This document shows positions 45,951 through 54,520 of a stretch of 64,000 bases of DNA, piece after piece. How positions within the stretch are numbered: position 1 is the stretch's first letter; the number at the start of each line of letters is the position of its first letter. The notes below the pieces were generated by a model that was not told where the DNA came from, made no database searches, and was given only the letters and a program-made list of their open reading frames with translations. Origin of the DNA: Bacteroides ihuae (GTDB lineage: Bacteria; Bacteroidota; Bacteroidia; Bacteroidales; Bacteroidaceae); assembly GCF_900104585.1 (NCBI RefSeq), contig NZ_FNVX01000004.1, positions 248,001 through 312,000 on the forward strand. Reading direction: 5' to 3'. Position numbers and translations under genes: made by a program.

Positions 45951-46253
45951 TCAATAGAAAAACGCAACAAACAAGAAGAAAAGATAAAAGAACAAATCGA
46001 AGCCTTTGAAAAGCTGATTGATGAGTTCTTTGAATTTATTCAAAACGATACAAATGGTAAACGTTTGATTGCCAAAATTAAAAATTCAGGTAATACATTC
46101 AATTATTCTGAAAAGTTAGGCGATTTTAGTAAACTGTACACCCAGTACACAATTAAGTACCGCAGCAAGCTAAATGCTTTCTTCCTTCAGGAGACAAAAG
46201 AGAATCTCTCACAGTTGTTCGATGATCTTGAAAGGATCATCAGTAAAAACTGA
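45951..46253 (+). pseudogene. C-terminal scrap of an unknown coiled-coil protein
   Basis: The frame is open from the junction near 45950 to TAA before 46254 but has no ATG at its start; a TTG at 46065 exists. About 100 residues, highly charged and helical: KRNKQEEKIKEQIEAFEKLI, FFEFIQNDTNGKRLI, LSQLFDDLERIISKN. I do not recognise a family. It is likely the end of a gene whose front was lost. Confidence 0.4.
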
Positions 46254-46771
46254 TGCATTTTGTAAGTAATTAGTTGAATTTGAAATAAAGACAAACTGAA
46301 AACTCATGCCCCCCCATCTCATACGTAGTAAGGAATGGGGGATTGGGGGGAAATTTAGGAAATTCTCCCAGTAACCCAAGCAGGTAAATCGCTCTTTGTC
46401 ATTTCGCAAGTTTCACTTACCTTTCTCCACACCGCTAGCCACCCCACGCAAGAGCAAGTCTTCACTCGGTCATTATGTTTCCTCCATCCTCCCTCTCCTC
46501 TCTTTCCTCCCCCACATCATTTGCATTTCCGGCCAATAAGCAGTAATTTTGCGACTTTTTTTTATTAATTATAAACCAACCAACAAGATGTATTTAAAAA
46601 AAAATGCAGTAGCAGAGAAAGACTGCACATTCTTCAGAGTATAGAAAAAGAACTCGAAGAGGTGATGAACGAAGAAAGAGAACTAACGGATGAAGAGACG
46701 AGAATTATCCACAGAATCAGAAAGAGAGTAGCCGAAATTATCGGAAAGATAAAAAAGAGTTAAAAAGCAGG
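46254..46771. other. spacer with a frameshifted small coiled-coil frame
   Basis: Mostly non-coding, with C-rich runs (CCCCCCCATC near 46308) and purine/pyrimidine tracts. At 46588 an ATG begins an 18-codon frame after a run of nine A residues; shifted by one base, the frame codes for about 50 charged residues (LHILQSIEKELEEVMNEERE and so on) ending with TAA at 46761-46763. A slip in the A run would join the two. It may be a decayed small gene. Confidence 0.4.
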
Positions 46772-46858
46772 TCCGCTTATTTTAGTACACTTTTATCATA
46801 TACAAAACACTTATAAACAGGGATGTATATGTGGCAAAGTGTACAAAAAATAAGCGGA
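46772..46858. other. long imperfect hairpin in front of the VirE-like gene
   Basis: The left arm (46772-46793, TCCGCTTATTTTAGTACACT plus two bases) pairs with the right arm (46836-46858) over 22 bp with a single-base bulge or mismatch. Within it, CATATAC (46797-46803) pairs with GTATATG (46825-46831). There is no T-tract. The element ends 71 bp before the start codon of the VirE-like gene. It could be an RNA structure, a protein site or a replication or transfer element. Confidence 0.65.
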
Positions 46859-46929
46859 TGCTAAAATCGAACTTTTGTACCTTTGTACTAACAAACGCTT
46901 AAGATAATCTTAGCATAAACTTTTCTATT

Positions 46930-49335
46930 ATGAACATTAAAAATGTAAAAATCTCATTCTTCTCTCATGTATGGGGTAAAAAATCGACCATTATTACGGT
47001 ATCGCATTTTGTATCCGAAATTCAAAGTGATCATCTACAGGTCTTCACCGAAACTTACCGACGTTGGCTGCAGGAGGGAAAGCTCAAAGAGGCCTCGGAC
47101 ATGAAACGAAACATGCCGGCAGTGGTTCCGGGTGGAGTGTGCAGGGGTGGACATGCGGCCTCGCAGTTGCAGGAGATTAGTAACCTGATGGTTCTCGACT
47201 ATGATCACACGGGAGAGCGCACACAGGAGCTGATCGATCTACTCAAACAGTTGCCGTATGTGGCTGTCGCATTTATCAGTATCTCGGGAGAGGGGGTCAA
47301 GGCTTTCATCCACATCTCGATGGCCAACAAGGGTCAGTATGCCCGCATCTTCTCCATCGTTTCTGCGGAGGTAGACCGGGTACTCAACTTTGCATGCGAC
47401 AAGCAATGTCCCGACATCACCCGCATGTGTTTCCTTGCCCACGATCCAAACATTTACTACAACCCCGAAGCGGAAGTTTTTCAGATTAGCGAAATGCAAC
47501 TTCAGGAACCGGAAATTCCCCGAACCTCTTCGACTACGGTTAATGTGAACAGCACCGAAACTGTTCCTTTTGTCGCCACTGCTTCGGATGTGCCGGAGAA
47601 AGCAGAAGGATACATGCTCACGTTCCTCAGTGATTTCAGCAAACGCCACCCCTTTGTGAGCGGTTATCGACACGACTATATTCTAAAGCTGGGACAAGCA
47701 TCGAGATATAAAGGATTTTCAACGTCAGAACTGGAAGAATTAAAGCGATTGGTGATAGAAAAACATACGGAACCTGATTTTTCATCCACCGAGATAGAGA
47801 AGACGTTATCCGCTGGATATCAATATATTAACTCCAATTCAAAAAATTTCGAACAAGCTCAAAAAGTTCAAAAGGTTCAAGGTTCACCTATGGGTTTTGG
47901 TGACCCCTCCCCCTTGGAAGATGAAGAGGATGAAATGTTGGAAAAAAGCAACGAGTTGAGGGCAGAAGCACCCTACTTTCCAAAGGAGGTGTACGAGCAT
48001 CTACCCGACCTGCTAAAGAGAGCGATGAAGGTTGCACAAAGTCCTCGTGAACGCGACATGCTCCTTATGGGAACAATGGTCAATTTGGCTGCCGCCCTAC
48101 CCTATGTTCGTTTCCGATACGACGGCCGGGAATATTCCCCACACCTCTATTATGCATCTGTAGCTCCCGCGGCTGCGGGCAAAGGAATCGTATCTCTCAC
48201 CCCTCTGATCAATGATGCCGTGCACCGATACTACGAGCAGGCCTACAAAGAGCAGAAAAGGCAATACGAAGAGAACAAAATGAACTGGGATCTGGAAGTG
48301 CAACAGGCGCAACATCAGAAGCGCAAACCTGACATCACCCTACGCCCCGAAGAGCCCAAAGGTATCTACATCAACATCTCCGGCAACATTTCCAAAAGCC
48401 GCCTGATAGAGCATCTGAAAAATAACGGAGAACTGGGAGGTGTCATCAACGCCAGCGAGATTGACACACTCAACTCGTCCATTAGCCAGGACTACGGGCA
48501 GCAAGACGATATCTTGCGCCAAGCCGCCCACCACGAAGAATTGATCGCCTCCTTCAAAAACCAGGGCGAACCCATCCGTGTGCCTCACCCCCGCCTGAGC
48601 ATGTGCCTCTCCGGAACGCCCAATCAGTTCGTCCACCTGATACATTCCCAAGAGAATGGGCTTTATAGCCGCTTTGCCCTGCTCACAGCCGAATCTCAAT
48701 GGAAGTGGCGCTCACCCGCTCCTCGGAAGAATTCAGAAGAGTACCGCAACTATTTCAGCAAGTTGGGCGAAGAGGTGTTGCAGATGCACCTCAACCTCCT
48801 TCAATCGCACACCCAAGTTGAGTTCACCCCTGCACAATGGGAGGAGCACAGCGATTTCTTCAAGCAATACCTTAGCCGGGTAGCTATAGAAGGAAAAGAT
48901 TACATCGGTGCGGTGGTCTATCGTCACGGCTTGCTCACCATGCGTCTGGCCTCCGTGTTCACCGCCCTGCGCAAGTGTGAGGATCAATGGTGGGTAGAAC
49001 ATCGTACCTGCACCGACGAAGACCTCCGCTCGGCCATACAGATGATTACGGTATTGTTAGAGCACAGCCTGCTCATCAGCTCCTCTTTGCCGGAAGACGA
49101 GCACAAAGCCCAGCCTCTGAAAAAGTTCCATCGCATTGAGAGCATTTTAGCGCAATTACCCGAATGTTTCAGCTATAGTGAGTTTGTTGCAGAAGGAACC
49201 AAATTAAATTTCTCCCTAAGCACAAGCAAGCGTTTATTAAAGCGATCAGTACAGGAAGGATACACAGGCTATAGTGGAATCAAGTACATTAAATTGGATA
49301 GAACTCGTGAACAGGAGTCACAAGGCAAAGACTAA
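46930..49335 (+). CDS. VirE N-terminal / DUF3987 primase-helicase-like protein
   Basis: 801 residues. Residues about 40-190 are the BT4734/BF3469 VirE-N domain, primase-like: GGHAASQLQEISNLMVLDYDHT with acidic residues, then VAVAFISISGEGVKAFIH. Residues about 200-300 are a helical DUF-type linker domain. A variable linker follows (QKVQKVQGSPMGFGDP). Residues about 330-720 are DUF3987, helicase-like, with ASVAPAAAGKGIVS at the expected Walker A place; it lacks the usual GKS/T. Such genes occur many times in Bacteroides, next to HU, DUF4248 and amidase genes, and are thought to derive from mobile elements. A DNA-binding or primase role is inferred. A terminator follows. Confidence 0.85.
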   Translation: MNIKNVKISFFSHVWGKKSTIITVSHFVSEIQSDHLQVFTETYRRWLQEGKLKEASDMKRNMPAVVPGGVCRGGHAASQLQEISNLMVLDYDHTGERTQELIDLLKQLPYVAVAFISISGEGVKAFIHISMANKGQYARIFSIVSAEVDRVLNFACDKQCPDITRMCFLAHDPNIYYNPEAEVFQISEMQLQEPEIPRTSSTTVNVNSTETVPFVATASDVPEKAEGYMLTFLSDFSKRHPFVSGYRHDYILKLGQASRYKGFSTSELEELKRLVIEKHTEPDFSSTEIEKTLSAGYQYINSNSKNFEQAQKVQKVQGSPMGFGDPSPLEDEEDEMLEKSNELRAEAPYFPKEVYEHLPDLLKRAMKVAQSPRERDMLLMGTMVNLAAALPYVRFRYDGREYSPHLYYASVAPAAAGKGIVSLTPLINDAVHRYYEQAYKEQKRQYEENKMNWDLEVQQAQHQKRKPDITLRPEEPKGIYINISGNISKSRLIEHLKNNGELGGVINASEIDTLNSSISQDYGQQDDILRQAAHHEELIASFKNQGEPIRVPHPRLSMCLSGTPNQFVHLIHSQENGLYSRFALLTAESQWKWRSPAPRKNSEEYRNYFSKLGEEVLQMHLNLLQSHTQVEFTPAQWEEHSDFFKQYLSRVAIEGKDYIGAVVYRHGLLTMRLASVFTALRKCEDQWWVEHRTCTDEDLRSAIQMITVLLEHSLLISSSLPEDEHKAQPLKKFHRIESILAQLPECFSYSEFVAEGTKLNFSLSTSKRLLKRSVQEGYTGYSGIKYIKLDRTREQESQGKD

Positions 49336-49404
49336 AACGGTGAAGCCTGATTCGTAAACTCTACCGCTATTCAAAAAGTGGTAAGAACCATCAGATTTGT
49401 TACC

Positions 49405-49451
49405 CCAAAAAAGACCTAAGTATTTTCTGAAAACACTTAGGTCTTTTTGGG
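49405..49451 (+). terminator. terminator after the VirE-like gene
   Basis: A stem of about 15 bp (CAAAAAAGACCTAAGT at 49406-49421 with ACTTAGGTCTTTTTGG at 49435-49450) includes the T-tract in its right arm. It can act on both strands and so also shields the gene from transcripts of the minus-strand higA side. Confidence 0.8.
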
Positions 49452-49598
49452 TAAACCTCGAGGCCCTTTTTGAAGAAAATATAATTCTGACGACGTGCAA
49501 CAGTGAAACGACTCGGAACATTTCTGTTGACTTTTTAGGGTAAAGGAAATCGAATATTTACATGAATGGGTATACCGTTTAGGAATATCATGAATAAG

Positions 49599-49916
49599 TT
49601 ACAATACTGCCACCAATTGGCGGATTCTGGCAAGGCGCTCAGAGAATGATTTGTCTTGGCGTGCAGTCTGCATATTGTATTTTAGTTGTATTCGCATAAG
49701 TGAATCGGCAGGAACGCCTATGGCAGCTTCAAACAACAAGGCATTGTTTACCGTGAGTGGACGACGTTCATTCAAGATCTCATTAAGGACGGTATACGAC
49801 AAACCCATTTGTGCAGCAAGCTTCTTTTGCGAGATCCCACGGCTCTCTATTTCGTCTTTCAGCACCTCACCCGGATGAGTGGGGCAAAAAGCATATCCAA
49901 GATTTCCCATAATCAT
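49599..49916 (-). CDS. higA: HigA family antitoxin without a toxin gene
   Basis: 105 residues. THPGEVLKDEIESRGISQKKLAAQMGLS is the HigA opening with its helix-turn-helix; NEILNERRPLTVNNALLFEAAIG follows. In higBA loci the toxin gene lies directly upstream of higA. Here the 109 bp up to the next gene (DUF4248) hold no frame for a HigB toxin, and none lies downstream. It is an orphan and may simply be a regulator now. ATG codons at 49916 and 49910 are both possible starts. Confidence 0.82.
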   Translation of the reverse strand: MIMGNLGYAFCPTHPGEVLKDEIESRGISQKKLAAQMGLSYTVLNEILNERRPLTVNNALLFEAAIGVPADSLMRIQLKYNMQTARQDKSFSERLARIRQLVAVL

Positions 49917-50025
49917 TCTTTATTTATAATGGTTCGACAATTCTTCAATATTACATATTGTTACAACAATTAAAGATAGTGTTCCTTATTGATGTTCGCA
50001 AATTTTGCGAAGTTTTTTTTCGTTT

Positions 50026-50262
50026 TCACGGGATACCGAGGTACTTCACGATCAGTTCCACCTCACGTCGCAGAAAGGTATGTCGATACTTATTGTAACC
50101 CACTTCACGTAGTGCCGCTGTGAGTTCTCTGTTTTTGCGTATCCATCGATAGAGCTTTTGCAGAGCCGGCGTCACACAGGAATCCGGCGAGTAGAGAAGT
50201 GCCAGTTCGGTCTTCTGATAAGCCCTAAGCGGAAAGGGCGCATCCCATTTTTGTTCTTTCAT
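50026..50262 (-). CDS. DUF4248 protein
   Basis: 78 residues. FPLRAYQKTELALLYSPDSC, then LQKLYRWIRKNREL and YNKYRHTFLRREVELIVKYLG, is the DUF4248 pattern known from Bacteroides VirE/HU modules. It looks like a small helical DNA-binding protein. Its function is unknown. It stands between the orphan higA and a non-coding stretch. Confidence 0.85.
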   Translation of the reverse strand: MKEQKWDAPFPLRAYQKTELALLYSPDSCVTPALQKLYRWIRKNRELTAALREVGYNKYRHTFLRREVELIVKYLGIP

Positions 50263-50952
50263 TTATCGAATAATCTACACATTTACATAGCGTAAAGTTA
50301 CTCATTTTATGCAACAAAAACAAGAAAAGAAAGAAGATAAAGCCTCCTATTCTATCGCATACAAAGGCAAATTAGTCATCCATGATTCTCCCTTCTACTA
50401 TCTTTCGACTTTAGTTCATTTTAAACTGAACTGATATAGTATTACTATACCATAAGGGGATTATTTAAACCATTACATCGTTTTCGTCTCTTCAGAAATG
50501 AGAAACATCCGGCTATTGCATTACTTTTATCCTGTAAAAAGTGTGGTTGAACTACACTTTATTCAACTTACTAGTCTAAAATCATCCTATTTTACAGCTA
50601 GGAAGCATTTTAAACTGATGGAGTTAAAGGTGATAACAGACGATACTTCTCTAATTCTACCACAAAGGTTCTTCTTTCCAGTTAAGGGGAAATCCCATGC
50701 TTACTTTGCCTGCGGTAAGGTACATTCTTTTACTAATAGCAAAAATCCCTCCTTAGGGTTCACCTCTACTACCGCATCATAAAGAAAAGCGTTAACAGAT
50801 GTAAATTTCAAAACTTATAATCCATTGACTATCAATAAACTAACATTATCACACAGAGCAGAGGGGGAGGGGGTATAGGTTCATAGGTGAACCTTGAACC
50901 TTGTGAACCCTATTTTTGCTTTTACATGCAGTGAAAAGTAGGATAATCTGTA
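50263..50952. other. spacer with a relic of a VirE-type linker
   Basis: Mostly without recognisable genes. A 94-codon frame at 50498-50782 shows no family likeness and unusual composition. On the minus strand around 50870-50910 the sequence reads H-K-V-Q-G-S-P-M and a Pro-rich tail, like QKVQGSPM in the linker of the VirE-like protein; a 21-bp stretch (50882-50902) is an exact inverted copy of 47872-47892. I take it as the last trace of a second VirE-type gene. Confidence 0.5.
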
Positions 50953-51344
50953 ATGATAATTAAACTACAAAAGAAGCCTATATTTAAGGTAGCACCCGAC
51001 AAAGCCCATCCATTCATCGTAAAGACAGGCAACTTACAGACAGAAGTGCTAGGCACCGAGTTCAACCTGCGCAATTATTGCGCCACCGACGCCCACGTCA
51101 CGCTCGTACATGGTGCGTACAAGTATGTGATAACGATAATAAACCCCTGATCGAAATTATACGTGAGCTGGAACGTTGGTACGATGTAGACATTGTTGTG
51201 ACCAGCCAATCCGTGATGAACGCCAAAGTACACTTCATAGCCAAGCGCTAAGGCAGCTTGGAAGACATCGTTTACCTTCTCAATAGTTTAGACATCTTTA
51301 AAGGCGAAAGTCAATACAAAAAGATCGTGATAAGACAGAAATAA
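50953..51344 (+). pseudogene. broken FecR family anti-sigma gene
   Basis: A first frame gives FKVAPDKAHPFIVKTGNLQT, EVLGTEFNLRNY and HVTLVHGA, the FecR domain. After a frameshift near 51125 it goes on in another frame: DNDNKPLIEIIRELERWYDV, VVTSQSVMNAKVHFIAKR, a TAA, then GSLEDIVYLLNSLDIFKGE and a final Q-K stop at 51344, the DUF4974 end. So it has one frameshift, one in-frame stop and no N-terminal half. In Bacteroides, FecR genes are followed by a SusC gene; the matching SusC start is found 2.2 kb further on. Confidence 0.8.
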
Positions 51345-51500
51345 CCCGATACAAAAATGTTTTCAGCGTATTAAGCAAGGATTTATTCGGAAAAAGCAGC
51401 CTGATTATCAAGACAAATCGTTATCTTTACTGCACAAAAATGCGTATTTACGCAATAATGGAAAATACAATGGTGATTAAACGTGATATATATCTTAATA

Positions 51501-52835
51501 TTACATCTCTTCGAGAGTAAGACAAGTAGTCTCTATTTCATATTTAAAAAACAACTTAGTGCGTAATGTTTCAACCTTTTGTTGCAATAGATCAGGTTTG
51601 AAGTTCTTGCGTTGACGTTTTACTTCAGCAATAAATATTTTGGGTGATTCTGCTGAAATTGCAACGATATCTATTTCATTCTGGTCCACATCCTTTCCCT
51701 TAGTGGTCTCCCACCAGGAACCTATGTTTTTATAAATCTGTTTTTCTCTGAGTTGCTCACGGAAGTATCGCTCCAATGTCGAACCGGAATAGGTTGGATA
51801 ATCAGCTTTTACGATCTCGGCAAGTTGCGTAAATAGCCCCGCTTGTACAAAATCTTGATGCTTCACGATATACCTGAACCAGAAACGCAAGAAGTTATCA
51901 GTAATTTCATAGCGCACATTTTGAGTTCCTTCTTTAGCTAAAATAGGCCTTTTCTTAGCAATCACTTCATAATCTTCTTCCAAACGTTGCAACAAACCTC
52001 CCACACTGGCATTACCAATAAATCCGGATATTCCGGAAGCAGTGTTATTCCCGGAAGCAATGGCCGAAAGAATAGCATAATAATTACCATATTTTTTTCC
52101 AAATTCCTGAATGAGCAGAACATTTCCTTCTTCAAGAAAAATAGAATTTTCTTGAAGAACAGAATCTATCATTTTTTTTATGGTGAAACACCCCTTATCC
52201 AATAGAAGCTCAACATATTTTGGAACTCCACCCGTAAGTGTATAAAGAGCTAAAAGATCATCATTCGTATAGTTTGGATGATAATCGGATAATATTTGTT
52301 TGAGGATAGTGGTCGTAAAAGGTTTCAGTTTGATAATACTATCGCAACGTCCATACAACGGTTCTTTATAGTCCATAAAGATTCTGTGCATAAGTGTATA
52401 GACAGAACCGCTCGCAATCCAATGAATGTGAGTGACATCTTTATATCTATCCCAAACATCTTGCATTCCACTATATACAGATGGGTTTATATAAAAAAAC
52501 TCTTGAAATTCATCTATAACTAAATTAAACGATTGATTTTTACCAATAGTCATTAAAGATTCAAATAGACTTACAAAAGAGGTAACCTCAGATGAAATGT
52601 ATGTATTTAGTGAGCGACTTACCGTTTCTGCAAACTGCGAGCATAATGTAGCCTCATTACTTCTTCGAACAAATAGATATACTGTAGGAGTGCTTTCACA
52701 ACTCTTCAAAATTAGCTTTGTCTTACCGATACGTCTGCGTCCGGTCAAAGCAGTCATTTGAGAATGATTGTTGAATGCAACATCTCTTGTCTGAGCCAAT
52801 AGCTCTAATTCTTGTGCTCGATTATAAAATTTCAT
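51501..52835 (-). CDS. AAA-type ATPase with DUF234-like C-terminus
   Basis: 444 residues. Walker A at ALTGRRRIGKTKLIL (about residue 30), Walker B at LVIDEFQEFFY, then a sensor-like HWIASGSVYTLM. The second half has a winged-helix part (ISGFIGNASVGGLLQRLEEDY) and a C-terminal nuclease-like region with W-E-T-T-K-G-K-D-V-D-Q-N-E-I-D-I-V and AEVKRQ, which follows the D-x-E-x-K order of restriction-endonuclease-like DUF234. Such ATPases are common in Bacteroidales and often carried on insertions; the biological role is unclear. Two palindromic repeats lie right upstream. Confidence 0.85.
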   Translation of the reverse strand: MKFYNRAQELELLAQTRDVAFNNHSQMTALTGRRRIGKTKLILKSCESTPTVYLFVRRSNEATLCSQFAETVSRSLNTYISSEVTSFVSLFESLMTIGKNQSFNLVIDEFQEFFYINPSVYSGMQDVWDRYKDVTHIHWIASGSVYTLMHRIFMDYKEPLYGRCDSIIKLKPFTTTILKQILSDYHPNYTNDDLLALYTLTGGVPKYVELLLDKGCFTIKKMIDSVLQENSIFLEEGNVLLIQEFGKKYGNYYAILSAIASGNNTASGISGFIGNASVGGLLQRLEEDYEVIAKKRPILAKEGTQNVRYEITDNFLRFWFRYIVKHQDFVQAGLFTQLAEIVKADYPTYSGSTLERYFREQLREKQIYKNIGSWWETTKGKDVDQNEIDIVAISAESPKIFIAEVKRQRKNFKPDLLQQKVETLRTKLFFKYEIETTCLTLEEM

Positions 52836-52860
52836 AAGGCTTATCTATTTTATCGCCACC

Positions 52861-52955
52861 GTTATTTTCGCAGCAGCGAAATTTGAAACAAATATAGACA
52901 TTTCTAAATAAACGATGAAAATTCGCAATGGTTATTTTCGCAGCCGCGAAATTTG
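52861..52955. repeat. two palindromic direct repeats upstream of the ATPase gene
   Basis: A 25-bp unit (GTTATTTTCGCAGCAGCGAA plus ATTTG) occurs at 52861-52885 and again at 52931-52955 with one difference. Its core TTTCGC-AGCnG-CGAAA is a palindrome. The pair lies 26 to 120 bp upstream of the ATPase start, suggesting an operator bound twice, perhaps by the ATPase protein's own DNA-binding part. Confidence 0.65.
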
Positions 52956-52970
52956 GATCAGAGAATAGAC

Positions 52971-53504
52971 TTACAAAGTATTTTGAGCCAGAATATAATC
53001 CTTAGATAATAGACCAGAGCATCCTTCTGCAATATTCAAAATCAGTTCTCTTCCTCTTTTTTGAGGTATTCGAATGCTTTCACCAACGATAAGCATATCT
53101 TCGATGGTTGGATTTCCATGATTGTTGACAGAAGTAGCGTGCTCTCCATTATCATTGTAATGATATTCCATCACACCCATATCTTTTGGATCATATATGT
53201 GTCTGAACTTTACCAACCAAGAACCATCAGTGTCGTGTAGTAAACACTTCGGGCGACATCCTCCAGAGTTACCACTGTTGAAATATAAAACATCCTCATC
53301 TTTATCTGACTTTTCAGATAGTACATCTAAAGCCATTTGCTGGAGATTACCCAACTCTGGAAGTGTTTTCTTTTCGCCAACATAAGTTTCAGGAATATAG
53401 CATAAAGCACCCATTCCAAATGTTCCGACAATACTCATTTTATGGGATGGATATAACTTGAATGCGGTATCTTCCCTCATAAGATAACGGACTAGCTTTG
53501 CCAT
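52971..53504 (-). pseudogene. HipA-type toxin remnant with internal deletion
   Basis: The 177-residue frame matches HipA of Bacteroides in its first 110 residues: FKLYPSHKMSIVGTFGMGALCY, DEDVLYFNSGNSGGCRPKC and WLVKFRHIYDPKDMGVMEY. It then jumps in frame to the very end of the family: NGEHATSVNNHGNPTIEDM and VGESIRIPQKRG. The kinase catalytic part in between (with the HDDHxKN-type motif) is missing, as is the HipA-N domain in front. It cannot phosphorylate. No HipB gene is next to it. Confidence 0.75.
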
Positions 53505-53572
53505 TCATTTCATCCGCCTCGCCGGGAAGCAAAAAAACAAGAAATCAGCATTTAATTACAAAATAAAGTACA

Positions 53573-53734
53573 ATGATGAAAAGACGCCTTATTTTCTTTA
53601 GCATTTCTTTGTTATTCGCCTTTCAAACATTAACAATGGCCCAAACAAAGAAGGAAAAAACGATTAATCTATCGTTTAAGAACGAACAGTTGCAAGTTGT
53701 CATTAAGCAACTGCAAATGATCGTTTCTACATAG
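53573..53734 (+). pseudogene. N-terminal scrap of a SusC/TonB-dependent receptor
   Basis: From ATG 53573 (or 53576) it codes for a signal peptide (MKRRLIFFSISLLFAFQT) and KKEKTINLSFKNEQLQVVIK, the beginning of an STN domain as found in TonB-dependent receptors regulated by FecR/sigma pairs. TAG at 53732 ends it after 53 residues. It continues the FecR relic at 50953-51344; the two would be neighbours if the 51345-53572 segment were removed. Confidence 0.7.
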
Positions 53735-53756
53735 ATGTATCCCCATTATCAAATTC

Positions 53757-54059
53757 TTATAAATCTTTATCCCTGAGATTATCCTTATTCTTTTTCCCGT
53801 ACGCTTCTCCCCGTGGCAAAAGATATTCAAAAACAATAAGATCATTTTCAATGTCCCAATGAAAGATAAAAAAAAGACGATAGTCACCCATCCGCAACCA
53901 ATACACGTATCTGTAATTTATCAATTTTTTACAATCTGTCAATTCGTCAATTGAATCAGCCTTTTCAACTTCCTCAATAACATCTCTGAGTGACTTCTTT
54001 ATTTTGCCGGAAAACTTCTTTGCAGCTTTAATGAATGACTTGCTAAATACCGTCCTCAT
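53757..54059 (-). CDS. RelE/ParE family toxin
   Basis: 100 residues. The fold pattern fits RelE/ParE: a first helix pair with F-S-K-S-F-I-K-A-A-K-K, then ELTDCKKLINYRYVYWLRMGDYRLFFIFHWDI and a closing YLLPRGEAYGKK. R-x-G-D-Y-R is typical of this toxin family, which cleaves mRNA on the ribosome or blocks gyrase. The ATG overlaps the antitoxin stop by four bases, as in most such operons. Confidence 0.8.
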   Translation of the reverse strand: MRTVFSKSFIKAAKKFSGKIKKSLRDVIEEVEKADSIDELTDCKKLINYRYVYWLRMGDYRLFFIFHWDIENDLIVFEYLLPRGEAYGKKNKDNLRDKDL

Positions 54060-54316
54060 GCATCAAGCCATTCACGAAACTCTTTCTGCTCCTGTTCTGT
54101 TGCAACGCTTTGTCCCTCTCCATCAGGATCATTAGCACATGCAAAGGCGTATAGATTGCTGTCAGCTATTTCCGCTCCCTTTTCTATCACTAAGTTTTCT
54201 ATATATGCCTTAACACTCTTTCCTTGTGCTGCAGCCAATATCGAAATATTTTTAAGCACATCAACAGGGATGTCGATAAGCTTTCTTTTTTTTAAAAATG
54301 TCGTTTCTTTCATCAT
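54056..54316 (-). CDS. antitoxin of the RelE/ParE pair
   Basis: Start at ATG 54316 (a TTG at 54334 is less likely). 86 residues. The opening LIDIPVDVLKNISILAAAQGKSVKAYIENLVI is a short ribbon-helix-helix-like DNA-binding part. The C-terminal tail is acidic and disordered (DPDGEGQSVATEQEQKEFRE), which would wrap around the toxin. The stop overlaps the toxin start by four bases. Confidence 0.75.
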   Translation of the reverse strand: MMKETTFLKKRKLIDIPVDVLKNISILAAAQGKSVKAYIENLVIEKGAEIADSNLYAFACANDPDGEGQSVATEQEQKEFREWLDA

Positions 54317-54393
54317 GATCTTCTTTTTCTGCAAATATATATATTATATATACAATAGAAGTGGATTAACATAGCACAATAAAAGAGGTAGAA

Positions 54394-54469
54394 TCTCATC
54401 AAATTTCGTCATTTCTCATCAAAGCTCATCATTTCTCATCATTGGCCCCAAGGGCTCGCCGTATCTTTG
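54394..54469 (+). promoter_or_regulatory. TCTCATCA repeats and promoter of the HU gene
   Basis: TCTCATCA or CTCATCA occurs four times between 54394 and 54443 (starting at 54394, 54414, 54425 and 54434). A -7 box TATCTTTG follows at 54462-54469, about 50 bp before the HU start. The repeats cover the region from about -75 to -25, so they may be binding sites, perhaps for HU itself or another regulator. The -33 box is weak. Confidence 0.5.
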
Positions 54470-54520
54470 TAGAGCGATAAAGAAATAGTCGCACGATGTA
54501 TCATTTAAATTTATATTTGT

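Noticed and set aside
46308..46345. C- and G-rich runs as a possible origin or G-quadruplex
   Set aside because: The runs are short and not regularly spaced; there is no support beyond composition.
49318..49521. 67-codon minus-strand frame after the VirE-like gene
   Set aside because: It is mostly the complement of the terminator hairpin and has no recognisable feature.
49917..50025. Possible HigB toxin next to higA
   Set aside because: The gap is only 109 bp and holds no fitting frame on either strand.
50498..50782. 94-codon plus-strand frame in the spacer after DUF4248
   Set aside because: Composition is unlike neighbouring genes, and no promoter, motif or partner supports it; it is mentioned only in the spacer entry.
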